NCBI GenBank assembly: GCA_902554135.1
Contig: CACDNJ010000001.1
Span: forward strand, 1 to 64,000
Origin: an uncultured Pelagibacteraceae bacterium
GTDB lineage: Bacteria > Pseudomonadota > Alphaproteobacteria > Pelagibacterales > Pelagibacteraceae
DNA length: 64,000 nt
Direction: 5' to 3'
The number at the start of each line of letters is the position of its first letter. Position 1 is the first letter of the stretch. The notes beneath the pieces were generated by a model. The model saw only the letters and a program-made list of their open reading frames with translations. It ran no database searches and had not been told where the DNA came from. Positions 49,072-56,977 of this stretch are shown in pieces. The position numbers were made by a program, and so were the translations under genes.

Positions 49072-51731
49072 TGCCACAATATATATATAGCTTCGGAGAT
49101 AAAAAAAACAAAAGGGTATCAAACTCTAGAAATATTCTAGGTGGCAAAGGAACTAACCTTGCTGAAATGGCAAGACTTGGTTTACCAGTTCCTCCTGGTT
49201 TTACTATTTCAACAAAAATGTGTGAAATTTTTTATAAGAACAAGAAAAAATTAACACCTAAAGTATGTAGTGAAATTAAAAAAGAATTAAAAAAAATTGA
49301 AATAAAAACCAAAAAAAAATTTGGAGACAATAAAAATCCTTTATTGGTATCAGTAAGATCTGGATCAAGAGTATCCATGCCTGGAATGATGGATACAATT
49401 TTAAATTTAGGTCTTAATGATAGAACGGTTGAAGCTTTGTCCAAAAAAACTTCAAACGAAAGATTTGCCAAGGACAGTTATAGAAGATTTATTCAAATGT
49501 ATGCAAATGTGGTTCTAGGAGTAGAAAGCCATCTATTCGAGGAAATGATTGGGAATTATAAATTAACCAAGGGTGTTTTGCTGGATACCGAACTGAATTC
49601 TGATGATTGGGACGGTCTTATTAAAAATTTTAAAAAATTAATATCAGAAAAAACAAAAAAAAATTTTCCTCAAGATGTGTATGAGCAACTTTTTGGAGCC
49701 ATTAAAGCTGTATTTTTATCTTGGGAAAGTAAAAGAGCAAAAATTTATAGAAAGCTTAACCACATACCAGGAGATTGGGGCACAGCAGTAAACGTCCAGT
49801 CTATGGTTTTTGGAAATATGGGAAATGATTGTGCTACCGGAGTAGCATTTACTAGAAATCCATCTACTGGAGAAAATAAATTTTTTGGCGAGTATTTGAT
49901 TAATGCTCAAGGAGAAGATGTAGTCGCTGGAAGCAGAACTCCGAGATATATAACAAAAAAAGCTAGAGAAGATGCTGGAGCAAAAGAAGAATCCATGGAA
50001 GAAATAATGCCAAAAGTTTTTAAGGAATTAAAAAATATATTTAACAAGCTTGAAAAACATTACAAAGATATGCAGGACATTGAGTTCACAGTAGAGAACA
50101 ACAAACTATGGATGTTGCAAACCAGAAATGGAAAACGTACTGCTAAGGCAGCAATTAAAATTGCTGTGGATATGGTAAAAGAAAAATTAATTTCTAAAAA
50201 GGAAGCGATTTTAAGAATAGATCCAAACACACTAGACACACTTTTACATCCCACTTTAGATGATAAGGTAGAAAAAAAAATAATAGCAAAAGGTTTACCC
50301 GCATCTCCAGGAGCAGCAAGCGGGAAGGTGGTCTTTACAGCTGATGATGCCGAAAGAATGAATAATCAAAAGGAAGATACAATATTAGTAAGAGTTGAAA
50401 CTTCACCAGAAGATATTCATGGCATGCATGCTGCAAAAGGAATCTTGACTGCAAGAGGAGGAATGACAAGTCATGCCGCTGTTGTTGCTAGAGGCATGGG
50501 GAGACCGTGCGTTTCTGGTTCTGGAGAAATTAACATAGATTATGAATCTAAAGAATTTAAAGCAGGAGACCTTACTATTAAGGAAGGCGATACTATAACT
50601 ATTGATGGTGGAACAGGTAAAGTAATGCAAGGTTTGGTTCCAACGGTTAAACCAGATATATCGGGTTACTTTTCAACAATAATGAAGTGGGCAGATGATT
50701 TTAGAAAATTAAAAATCCGAACAAATGCCGAAACACCACAAGATACCAAAATGGCTAGAAATTTTGGAGCTGAAGGTATTGGTTTATGTAGAACGGAACA
50801 TATGTTTTTTGACGATGAGAGAATTTTATCTGTTAGACAAATGATTTTATCAAAAAATTTGGATGATAGAAAAATAGCGTTAGACAAATTACTTCCTCAT
50901 CAAAAGAATGACTTTAAAGAAATTTTCAAGATCATGAAGGGTTTACCTGTAACAGTTAGACTTTTAGATCCTCCTTTACATGAGTTTCTTCCTAAGACAG
51001 ATAAAGACATGGAAGAGGTAGCAAGATCATTAAATTTAGGGGTTAAAGAAATAAAGAACAGAGTTGCAGAATTACATGAACTAAACCCTATGTTAGGCCA
51101 TAGAGGATGTAGACTTGGTATATCTTTTCCAGAGATTTACGAGATGCAATGTAGAGCAATTTTTACTGCACTAATAGAATGTAAAAAAGAAAAGATACAG
51201 TCTGTAATACCCGAAATAATGATACCTTTAGTTTCAACCGAAGATGAACTCGGGATAATGAGGAAGCTGGTTAATAAAGTGGCAGAGCAGATTCAAAAAG
51301 AACATAAAGTAAAAATTAATTATTTTGTCGGTACTATGATCGAATTACCACGAGCAGCTTTGAGAGCGGCACCAATATCAAAATATGCTGACTTTTTTAG
51401 CTTTGGAACTAATGATTTAACACAAACTACATTTGGTATTAGCCGTGATGATTCAGGAAAATTTTTAAATGATTATCTAGATCATAAAATTTTTGATACT
51501 GATCCATTTGTTAGTCTTGATAAAGATGGAGTAGGTGAGTTAGTAAAAATTGCTTCTCAAAGAGGAAGAAAACAGAACAAAAAACTTAAATTGGGAATCT
51601 GCGGCGAACATGGCGGTGATCCAAAAAGCATAGAATTCTGTTCTAAAGCAGGATTAAATTATGTGTCTTGCTCACCCTTCAGAGTTCCAATTGCAAGACT
51701 AGCAGCAGCTCAAGCTGAACTTAGGAGATAA
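49071..51731 (+). CDS. ppdK: Pyruvate, phosphate dikinase
   Basis: An 886-residue PPDK. The N-terminal ATP-grasp domain includes 'LGGKGTNLAEMARLGLPVPPGF' and 'LLVSVRSGSRVSMPGMMDTILNLG'. The phosphohistidine is His468 in 'GGMTSHAAVVARGMGRPCVSG'. The C-terminal TIM barrel has 'GLCRTEHMFF' and the catalytic Cys844 in 'GICGEHGGD'. It interconverts pyruvate and PEP, giving a route to gluconeogenesis or a PPi-saving glycolysis. The alphaproteobacterial order glyQ-glyS-ppdK is kept. The end overlaps nadC by 11 bases. Confidence 0.97.
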   Translation: MPQYIYSFGDKKNKRVSNSRNILGGKGTNLAEMARLGLPVPPGFTISTKMCEIFYKNKKKLTPKVCSEIKKELKKIEIKTKKKFGDNKNPLLVSVRSGSRVSMPGMMDTILNLGLNDRTVEALSKKTSNERFAKDSYRRFIQMYANVVLGVESHLFEEMIGNYKLTKGVLLDTELNSDDWDGLIKNFKKLISEKTKKNFPQDVYEQLFGAIKAVFLSWESKRAKIYRKLNHIPGDWGTAVNVQSMVFGNMGNDCATGVAFTRNPSTGENKFFGEYLINAQGEDVVAGSRTPRYITKKAREDAGAKEESMEEIMPKVFKELKNIFNKLEKHYKDMQDIEFTVENNKLWMLQTRNGKRTAKAAIKIAVDMVKEKLISKKEAILRIDPNTLDTLLHPTLDDKVEKKIIAKGLPASPGAASGKVVFTADDAERMNNQKEDTILVRVETSPEDIHGMHAAKGILTARGGMTSHAAVVARGMGRPCVSGSGEINIDYESKEFKAGDLTIKEGDTITIDGGTGKVMQGLVPTVKPDISGYFSTIMKWADDFRKLKIRTNAETPQDTKMARNFGAEGIGLCRTEHMFFDDERILSVRQMILSKNLDDRKIALDKLLPHQKNDFKEIFKIMKGLPVTVRLLDPPLHEFLPKTDKDMEEVARSLNLGVKEIKNRVAELHELNPMLGHRGCRLGISFPEIYEMQCRAIFTALIECKKEKIQSVIPEIMIPLVSTEDELGIMRKLVNKVAEQIQKEHKVKINYFVGTMIELPRAALRAAPISKYADFFSFGTNDLTQTTFGISRDDSGKFLNDYLDHKIFDTDPFVSLDKDGVGELVKIASQRGRKQNKKLKLGICGEHGGDPKSIEFCSKAGLNYVSCSPFRVPIARLAAAQAELRR

Positions 51732-52557
51732 AATTTAATTTAAAATCTACAGTAGGTGCGCTGTGGGTTATCTGACCTACAGAAACTCTTTTAACACCAG
51801 TTGCAGCTATCTTTCTTACATTACCAAGCGTTACTCCACCTGAAGCCTCAGTTTCGTAAAATCTCTTTGACATTTTAACCGCCTTTCTGAGATTTTTAGG
51901 ATTCATATTATCAAACAATACTCTATTAAATTTTAGACCTATGAGTTTTTTTAACTGATTTAAGTTATCTACTTCTACAGTTATTTTTTTCCCTTTTCTA
52001 TTCCTTATGGCTCTTTTAACTAGATCACGAATATTTTTGTTAACAGAGATATGATTGTCTTTTATTAGAATTTCATCACTTAAATTAAACCTATGATTAG
52101 TTCCTCCGCCTAGCCTTACTCCATATTTTTGCATTAATCTTAAATTTGGTATTGTTTTTCTGGTACAACATATTTTACAGGACTTGCCTTTTACTTTTTT
52201 CACAAATTTGTTTGTAATTGTTGCCACACCTGAAATTAATCCCATAAAGTTGAGCGCAACTCTTTCACTTTTAAGAATACCCGAGGCTTTACCTTTTAAT
52301 ACAGCGATCACTTTACCTCTATTTACTTTTCTTCCATCCTTTGTTTTGGCTTTGAAAGCGATTTTTTTATCTGAAATTTTGAAAGCTTCCTTTGCAAAAT
52401 TTACCCCTCCAACTATACAGTGTTGGCCGGCAATTATTTTTGCAGTAACTTTTTTATTTTTAATAACTCTAGTTGTGATGTCACCAGAAGGTCTGAGATC
52501 CTCTCGAAGCGATTGTTGTACAATTGTTTTGATATATTTTTGATTTATCTTTTGCAC
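51721..52557 (-). CDS. nadC: Nicotinate-nucleotide pyrophosphorylase (carboxylating)
   Basis: A 278-residue QPRTase. 'DLRPSGDITTRVI' and 'GILKSERVALNFMGLISGVATITNKFV' are N-terminal motifs, 'CTRKTIPNLRLMQKYGVRLGGGTNHRFNLSDEILIKDNH' is the substrate-binding signature, and 'EASGGVTLGNVRKIAATGV' closes the barrel. It converts quinolinate and PRPP to NaMN. It follows nadA by 6 bases on the same strand. Confidence 0.95.
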   Translation of the reverse strand: MQKINQKYIKTIVQQSLREDLRPSGDITTRVIKNKKVTAKIIAGQHCIVGGVNFAKEAFKISDKKIAFKAKTKDGRKVNRGKVIAVLKGKASGILKSERVALNFMGLISGVATITNKFVKKVKGKSCKICCTRKTIPNLRLMQKYGVRLGGGTNHRFNLSDEILIKDNHISVNKNIRDLVKRAIRNRKGKKITVEVDNLNQLKKLIGLKFNRVLFDNMNPKNLRKAVKMSKRFYETEASGGVTLGNVRKIAATGVKRVSVGQITHSAPTVDFKLNFIS

Positions 52558-52563
52558 TAAAAA

Positions 52564-53553
52564 TTATCTGCTAATCTCAGCCATTCTCAGAACAGATTTT
52601 CTTGCCATCTCAGCTATATTATGACCAATTTTAATTTCATTAGTTTCGTTTTTCAAGCAGTCATAAATTTTACTTAGTGTGATCTTATTCATATGAGGGC
52701 AAAGATTACAGGGTTTTATAAATTTAACATTAGGATTATCAACCTGAACATTATCACTCATTGTACATTCAGTTACTAACAAAACTTTTTTAGGCTGGTT
52801 TTCCTTCACGTATTTTACCATGCTTGAAGTGGATCCTGCAAAGTCAGAAGCACTTATAACATCAGGCGGACATTCTGGATGAGCTATAATTTTAATATCC
52901 GGATTATCTTTTCTTATGTCCTCTACTTCTTTTGATGTAAATTTTTCATGAACCATACAAGTACCTTGCCATGAAATAATTTTAACTTTTGTGTTTTTTT
53001 GAACATAATTAGCTAAGTAGTGGTCAGGAAGGAAAATTACTTTATCTACACCAAGAGATTCCACAACTTTTACTGCGTTTGCAGAAGTACAACAGATATC
53101 AGACTCTGCTTTAACTTCCGCAGAAGTATTTACATAGGATACAACCGGAATGCCTGGATATTTTTCTTTAAGCATCCTTACATCTTCACCAGTTATTGAC
53201 TCTGCAAGAGAACAACCAGCTTGCATGTCAGGTATTAAAACTTTTTTACTTGGATTCATCAATTTTGCAGTTTCAGCCATGAAATGTACTCCGCATAAAA
53301 CAATAATTTTAGCTTCAGTTTTTGCCGCTTCCAAAGCAAGTGCAAGGGAGTCAGTAGATATGTCTGCTACACCATGGTAAATTTCTGGAGTTTGGTAATT
53401 ATGAGCAAGTATGACCGCATCTTTTTCTTTTTTTAACTTGTTGATTTTTTCAATTAATGGTGCATGAAACTTCCATTCAACCTCAGGAACTACAGAGGAA
53501 ATTTTTTTACAAATCTCACTTAAAGATTTATCTGCTAAATTTTGTCTAGACAT
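52564..53553 (-). CDS. nadA: Quinolinate synthase
   Basis: A 329-residue 4Fe-4S enzyme. 'AVILAHNYQTPEIYHGVADISTDSLALA' is the N-terminal motif, 'CGVHFMAETAKLMNPSKKVLIPD' follows, and cluster cysteines lie in the first 'CGVHF', in 'CTSANAVKVV' or nearby, and in 'CNLCPHMNK'. It condenses iminoaspartate and DHAP to quinolinate. No nadB (L-aspartate oxidase) lies beside nadA and nadC, so iminoaspartate must come from elsewhere. The tRNA-Leu promoter region is just upstream of its start on the other strand. Confidence 0.95.
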   Translation of the reverse strand: MSRQNLADKSLSEICKKISSVVPEVEWKFHAPLIEKINKLKKEKDAVILAHNYQTPEIYHGVADISTDSLALALEAAKTEAKIIVLCGVHFMAETAKLMNPSKKVLIPDMQAGCSLAESITGEDVRMLKEKYPGIPVVSYVNTSAEVKAESDICCTSANAVKVVESLGVDKVIFLPDHYLANYVQKNTKVKIISWQGTCMVHEKFTSKEVEDIRKDNPDIKIIAHPECPPDVISASDFAGSTSSMVKYVKENQPKKVLLVTECTMSDNVQVDNPNVKFIKPCNLCPHMNKITLSKIYDCLKNETNEIKIGHNIAEMARKSVLRMAEISR

Positions 53554-53617
53554 GCAAATAATTTATCAACTTGAAGATAAAAAGTCATTCATTTATTGTC
53601 GCATATAATAAGGTGAC

Positions 53618-53701
53618 GCGGTCGTGCTGAAATTGGTAGACAGGCACGCTTGAGGGGCGTGTGGGTTTCCCGTGAGAGTTCGAGTCTCTCCGACCGCACC
53701 A
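53618..53701 (+). tRNA. tRNA-Leu (GAG)
   Basis: Acceptor GCGGTCG pairs with CGACCGC. The anticodon loop around CTTGAGGGG gives GAG (leucine). A long variable arm (GTGGGTTTCCCGTGAGAG region) and T-loop TTCGAGT are present, with CCA encoded; 84 nt. A minus-strand ORF across it (53585-53818) is an antisense shadow. Confidence 0.94.
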
Positions 53702-53726
53702 AAAATTAAGGTAAATTAATAAGAAT

Positions 53727-53792
53727 ATGCAACATTTATTTGTTCCTATAATTGGTTTGATTATATTGATACTTATCTTGATACTGGTCTGA
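53727..53792 (+). CDS. Possible 21-residue hydrophobic peptide
   Basis: ATG at 53727 opens MQHLFVPIIGLIILILILILV and stops with TGA, 4 bases before the next small ORF. It is a single very hydrophobic segment of the kind seen in small membrane peptides. It could be a chance ORF in AT-rich DNA: the region has T-rich codons that favour Ile/Leu. No ribosome-binding site is clear (AAGAAT precedes it). Confidence 0.3.
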   Translation: MQHLFVPIIGLIILILILILV

Positions 53793-53796
53793 AAAA

Positions 53797-53979
53797 ATGA
53801 AAAATAAAATTTTAACAATTATTTCAGCGATAGTTATAATAACAATTCTTTTTTTAGTTCGAAACATATATAGCGAATATAATTTAAAAAAAGCTATTGG
53901 CGCATGTGTTTTGGGCAAAAAACAAACTCATAGTATAGAAGAAGCTAAACAAATTTGCGCAGATAAGTTTAAAAAATGA
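53797..53979 (+). CDS. Small single-span membrane protein, 60 residues
   Basis: A 60-residue protein: a hydrophobic N-terminus (residues ~4-22), then a soluble part with two cysteines (Cys37 and Cys54) and Lys-rich ends. The topology suggests a periplasmic or anchored domain with a possible disulfide. No family is recognised. It follows the 21-residue ORF by 4 bases and its stop overlaps the selO start in ATGA, which supports that it is translated. Function unknown. Confidence 0.6.
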   Translation: MKNKILTIISAIVIITILFLVRNIYSEYNLKKAIGACVLGKKQTHSIEEAKQICADKFKK

Positions 53980-55433
53980 AAAAAATTGGTTGGCAATTTG
54001 ATAACACTTACTCGAAATTGCCCAAAAACTTGTTATCAAAATTAAATCCAACACCAGTAAAATTTCCAGAGGTTGTTCTTTTCAATCATTCTTTGTCGAA
54101 AGAAATTGGATTAGATTTTTCTGAAATAGATAACGAGAAATTAGCTTTAACTTTTTCAGGAAATCAATTACCTGATGGATCAGAGACAATTGCACAAGCT
54201 TATGCAGGACATCAATTTGGGCATTTCACATTGTTGGGAGATGGGCGAGCACTTGTTATTGGAGAACATATCGATAAAAATAAAAAAAGATACGATATAC
54301 AATTTAAAGGATCTGGTAAAACGCCATATTCAAGAAGTGGCGACGGTAGAGCCGCATTAGGCCCAATGCTTAGAGAATATATTATAAGTGAGGCTATACA
54401 TAATCTTAAAATTCCAACAACAAGAAGTTTAGCTGTTGTAAAAACTGGAGAAAATGTAATTCGCGAAAAAAATTTAGAAGGCGCGGTGTTAACTCGTATT
54501 GCCTCAAGCCACATTAGAATTGGAACTTTTCAGTATGCTTGTATATCTGAAGATAAAAATGATTTAAAAGCTTTGTTTGATTACACTATTGAACGTCATT
54601 ATCCTCATATTAGAAATTTTAAATTTCCTGCCATAGAACTTTTAAATATCGTTACAGAAAAACAGATTGATTTAATTATAGATTGGATGCGAGTTGGTTT
54701 TATTCATGGGGTAATGAATACTGACAACGTAGCTATTTCAGGAGAAACAATTGATTACGGACCTTGTGCTTTTATGGATGCATATGATCCCAGAACTGTA
54801 TTTAGTTCAATAGATTACTACGGTCGTTACGCTTTTTCTAATCAACCAAGTATTATCAAATGGAATTTAGAAAAGTTTGCAGAAGCTTTAATTCCTTTAA
54901 TCGATACTGACAGCAATAAATCAATAGAAATGGCTAAGGAGGTATTAAAAGATTTCGATACAAAATTTAAAAAAGGCTGGTTTAAAATGATGAGAAAAAA
55001 ATTAGGTTTAAAAGGAGAAGAATCAAAAGATGAAAATTTGATCGCAGAACTATTATCATGGATGCACCAAAATAAAGCTGATTATACAAATACTTTTTGT
55101 CATTTAATGGATGGTCTTATTCAAAAAAATAAGTTTTTTGAAAATGAAGAATTTAATTATTGGAAACAACAATGGAAAAATCGTTCTAAGCTGTACGGCA
55201 ATTCTCCAGAAAAATCATTACAAATAATGCATGAAGTAAACCCTTTGGTTGTCCCAAGAAATCATTTAGTAGAAGAAGCATTAAATGCTGCTACCGAAAA
55301 TAATGATTTAACAAAAGTTAAAGAGTTATTAAAAATTTTAAAAGATCCTTATAAAAACAAATCTAATATTGATCACTACCAATCTACTCCAATTCCTGGA
55401 AAAGAAAGATATAAAACTTATTGTGGCACCTAA
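53976..55433 (+). CDS. selO: SelO family protein adenylyltransferase (YdiU)
   Basis: A 485-residue pseudokinase-fold AMP transferase. 'FDNTYSKLPKNLLSKLNPTPV' and 'SGNQLPDGSETIAQAYAGHQFGHFTLLGDGRALVIGE' are diagnostic N-terminal motifs. 'QFKGSGKTPYSRSGDGRAALGPMLREYIISEAIH', 'GFIHGVMNTDNVAISGETIDYGPCAFMDAYDP' hold the ATP and metal residues, and 'ALNAATENNDLTKV' is a late segment. It AMPylates proteins, linked in E. coli to redox homeostasis. It starts in the ATGA overlap with the 60-residue gene. Confidence 0.94.
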   Translation: MKKIGWQFDNTYSKLPKNLLSKLNPTPVKFPEVVLFNHSLSKEIGLDFSEIDNEKLALTFSGNQLPDGSETIAQAYAGHQFGHFTLLGDGRALVIGEHIDKNKKRYDIQFKGSGKTPYSRSGDGRAALGPMLREYIISEAIHNLKIPTTRSLAVVKTGENVIREKNLEGAVLTRIASSHIRIGTFQYACISEDKNDLKALFDYTIERHYPHIRNFKFPAIELLNIVTEKQIDLIIDWMRVGFIHGVMNTDNVAISGETIDYGPCAFMDAYDPRTVFSSIDYYGRYAFSNQPSIIKWNLEKFAEALIPLIDTDSNKSIEMAKEVLKDFDTKFKKGWFKMMRKKLGLKGEESKDENLIAELLSWMHQNKADYTNTFCHLMDGLIQKNKFFENEEFNYWKQQWKNRSKLYGNSPEKSLQIMHEVNPLVVPRNHLVEEALNAATENNDLTKVKELLKILKDPYKNKSNIDHYQSTPIPGKERYKTYCGT

Positions 55434-55439
55434 TTAAGT

Positions 55440-56234
55440 TCAAGATTTTTTAATATGATCTAACCAGTTTTTTAGTTCCAAAGTTCGACTATTATCGTTT
55501 GTTATCTGATCTTCTTTTGTAATTAGATCAATATGTTTATTGAGTTCATTTTCATCTTTAAAGCTTTTGTTATCTAGCAATCTTTTTTTTCGATGTTTTA
55601 ATAATCTAATCATATAAGAGTATGGAATTTCAGGATGATATTGGAGGCCCCATACTTCTGATTTACCTACTGTAAAATGTAGGGCTGCAAATTTATTAAT
55701 ATTTGTACTTGCTAATAAAACAGAATTTTTTGGCGGAACCTCGACTTCGTCAAAATTAAAACCTGGTGCATTAAATTTTTTTGGTTTGGATTTGTAGAGA
55801 TTATGTTTTGTTCCTGCGTCTGTTAAAATAACATCTTGAGCAATACCGGTATTTGCTCCTTTTGGCGAAACTCTGCACTTTCCTCCAGCCGCTGCTACAC
55901 TTACTTGTAGTCCCCAGCAGGCAGCATAAATATAATTTGCGTGTTCAAAACACCTTCTTGTAAACTCTATATGTTTTTTTACTTCTTCTGAATCATCATT
56001 AATTCTTAGAGTGCTTCCTGTTAAAATAATACCATTATATTTTTTTAATGACGAAATAATTTTTTCCATGGAAGAATCATCAGCTGGTTCAATGATGTCT
56101 ACTTCACAGTCGGGTTCATGCATTTTAATATGCTCACTGAAATTTTCTGACTGGGATGCACACCCGGCCTGATTGAAATTAACATTTTCTTCTTTTGTGT
56201 TGCCTTCAACCACTAGTATTTTTAATTTGCTCAT
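55440..56234 (-). CDS. Class I glutamine amidotransferase-like protein
   Basis: A 264-residue class I GATase domain. The nucleophile is Cys106 in 'IYAACWGLQV', and the His/Glu pair is His200 and Glu202 in 'WGLQYHPEIP', so the catalytic triad is complete. 'GIILTGSTLRINDD' is the oxyanion-strand region. No synthase domain is attached or adjacent, so it could be a stand-alone gamma-glutamyl hydrolase or a GATase with a distant partner. It ends 6 bases after selO and is divergent from another GATase gene. Confidence 0.8.
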   Translation of the reverse strand: MSKLKILVVEGNTKEENVNFNQAGCASQSENFSEHIKMHEPDCEVDIIEPADDSSMEKIISSLKKYNGIILTGSTLRINDDSEEVKKHIEFTRRCFEHANYIYAACWGLQVSVAAAGGKCRVSPKGANTGIAQDVILTDAGTKHNLYKSKPKKFNAPGFNFDEVEVPPKNSVLLASTNINKFAALHFTVGKSEVWGLQYHPEIPYSYMIRLLKHRKKRLLDNKSFKDENELNKHIDLITKEDQITNDNSRTLELKNWLDHIKKS

Positions 56235-56278
56235 ATCTAATTAATGAATTTATTTTTTCTTTGTGTATGATTCAAGAC

Positions 56279-56977
56279 ATGAAATTTTTAGTATTACAGC
56301 ATATTAACATCGAACATCCTGGTATTTTTTTAGATTTTATGAAAAAAGATAAAATTCATATTGATACTGTTGAGTTAGATGAGGGGGAAAAAATACCAAA
56401 ATTAGATTCTTATGACGCTATGATTGTAATGGGTGGACCCATGGATACATGGCAAGAAGAAACCTATCCTTGGCTAAAGACTGAGAAGGAAGAAATTCAT
56501 AAATTTGTATCTGTAATGAAAAAACCTTTTCTAGGCTTATGTCTTGGTGCTCAGCTTTTAAGTGAAGTCGTTGGCGGCAAGGTAAGAAAAATGAAAACTC
56601 CAGAAATTGGTGTGATGGATATATCTATAACGAATACTGGTTCAATATTTAATGGCATGAATAAAAATTTAAAAGTTCTTCAATGGCATTCTTATGAGGT
56701 ATGCGATTTACCTAAAAACACAGAGTTATTAGCATCTTCTCCGTTATGTGGGGTCCAAGCTTTTTCTTCTGGAAATGCATTTGGTTTACAGTTTCATGTT
56801 GAACAAACAAACGAAACAGTTCCTCAATGGGCCTGTGTTCCCGAATATAAATCCGCCTTAGAAAAAACATTAGGTTCAAATGCACTTGAAAAATTTAGAA
56901 AAGAAGTTGAGACAAATCTTAAGATATTTAATGGTAGTGCTAGAACAATTTACGATAATTTTAAGAAAATAATTTAA
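56279..56977 (+). CDS. Class I glutamine amidotransferase
   Basis: A 232-residue GATase. 'AMIVMGGPMDTWQEETYPWLKTEKEEI' is typical of type 1 GATases of the GuaA_N/YfeJ sort, Cys88 is in 'FLGLCLGAQLL', and His173/Glu175 in 'FGLQFHVEQTNE' complete the triad. The start ATG 56279 gives the standard 'MKFLVLQH' N-terminus; an ATG 12 bases earlier is an alternative. It is 44 bases from the divergent GATase and its stop overlaps the convergent tmoW end by 4 bases. A role in amine or glutamyl metabolism near the TMAO genes is only inference. Confidence 0.82.
   Translation: MKFLVLQHINIEHPGIFLDFMKKDKIHIDTVELDEGEKIPKLDSYDAMIVMGGPMDTWQEETYPWLKTEKEEIHKFVSVMKKPFLGLCLGAQLLSEVVGGKVRKMKTPEIGVMDISITNTGSIFNGMNKNLKVLQWHSYEVCDLPKNTELLASSPLCGVQAFSSGNAFGLQFHVEQTNETVPQWACVPEYKSALEKTLGSNALEKFRKEVETNLKIFNGSARTIYDNFKKII

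Noticed and set aside
53585..53818. Minus-strand ORF of 77 residues containing C-G-R-R-D-S-N-S-H-like text
   Set aside because: It is the antisense translation of tRNA-Leu, a well-known false protein.
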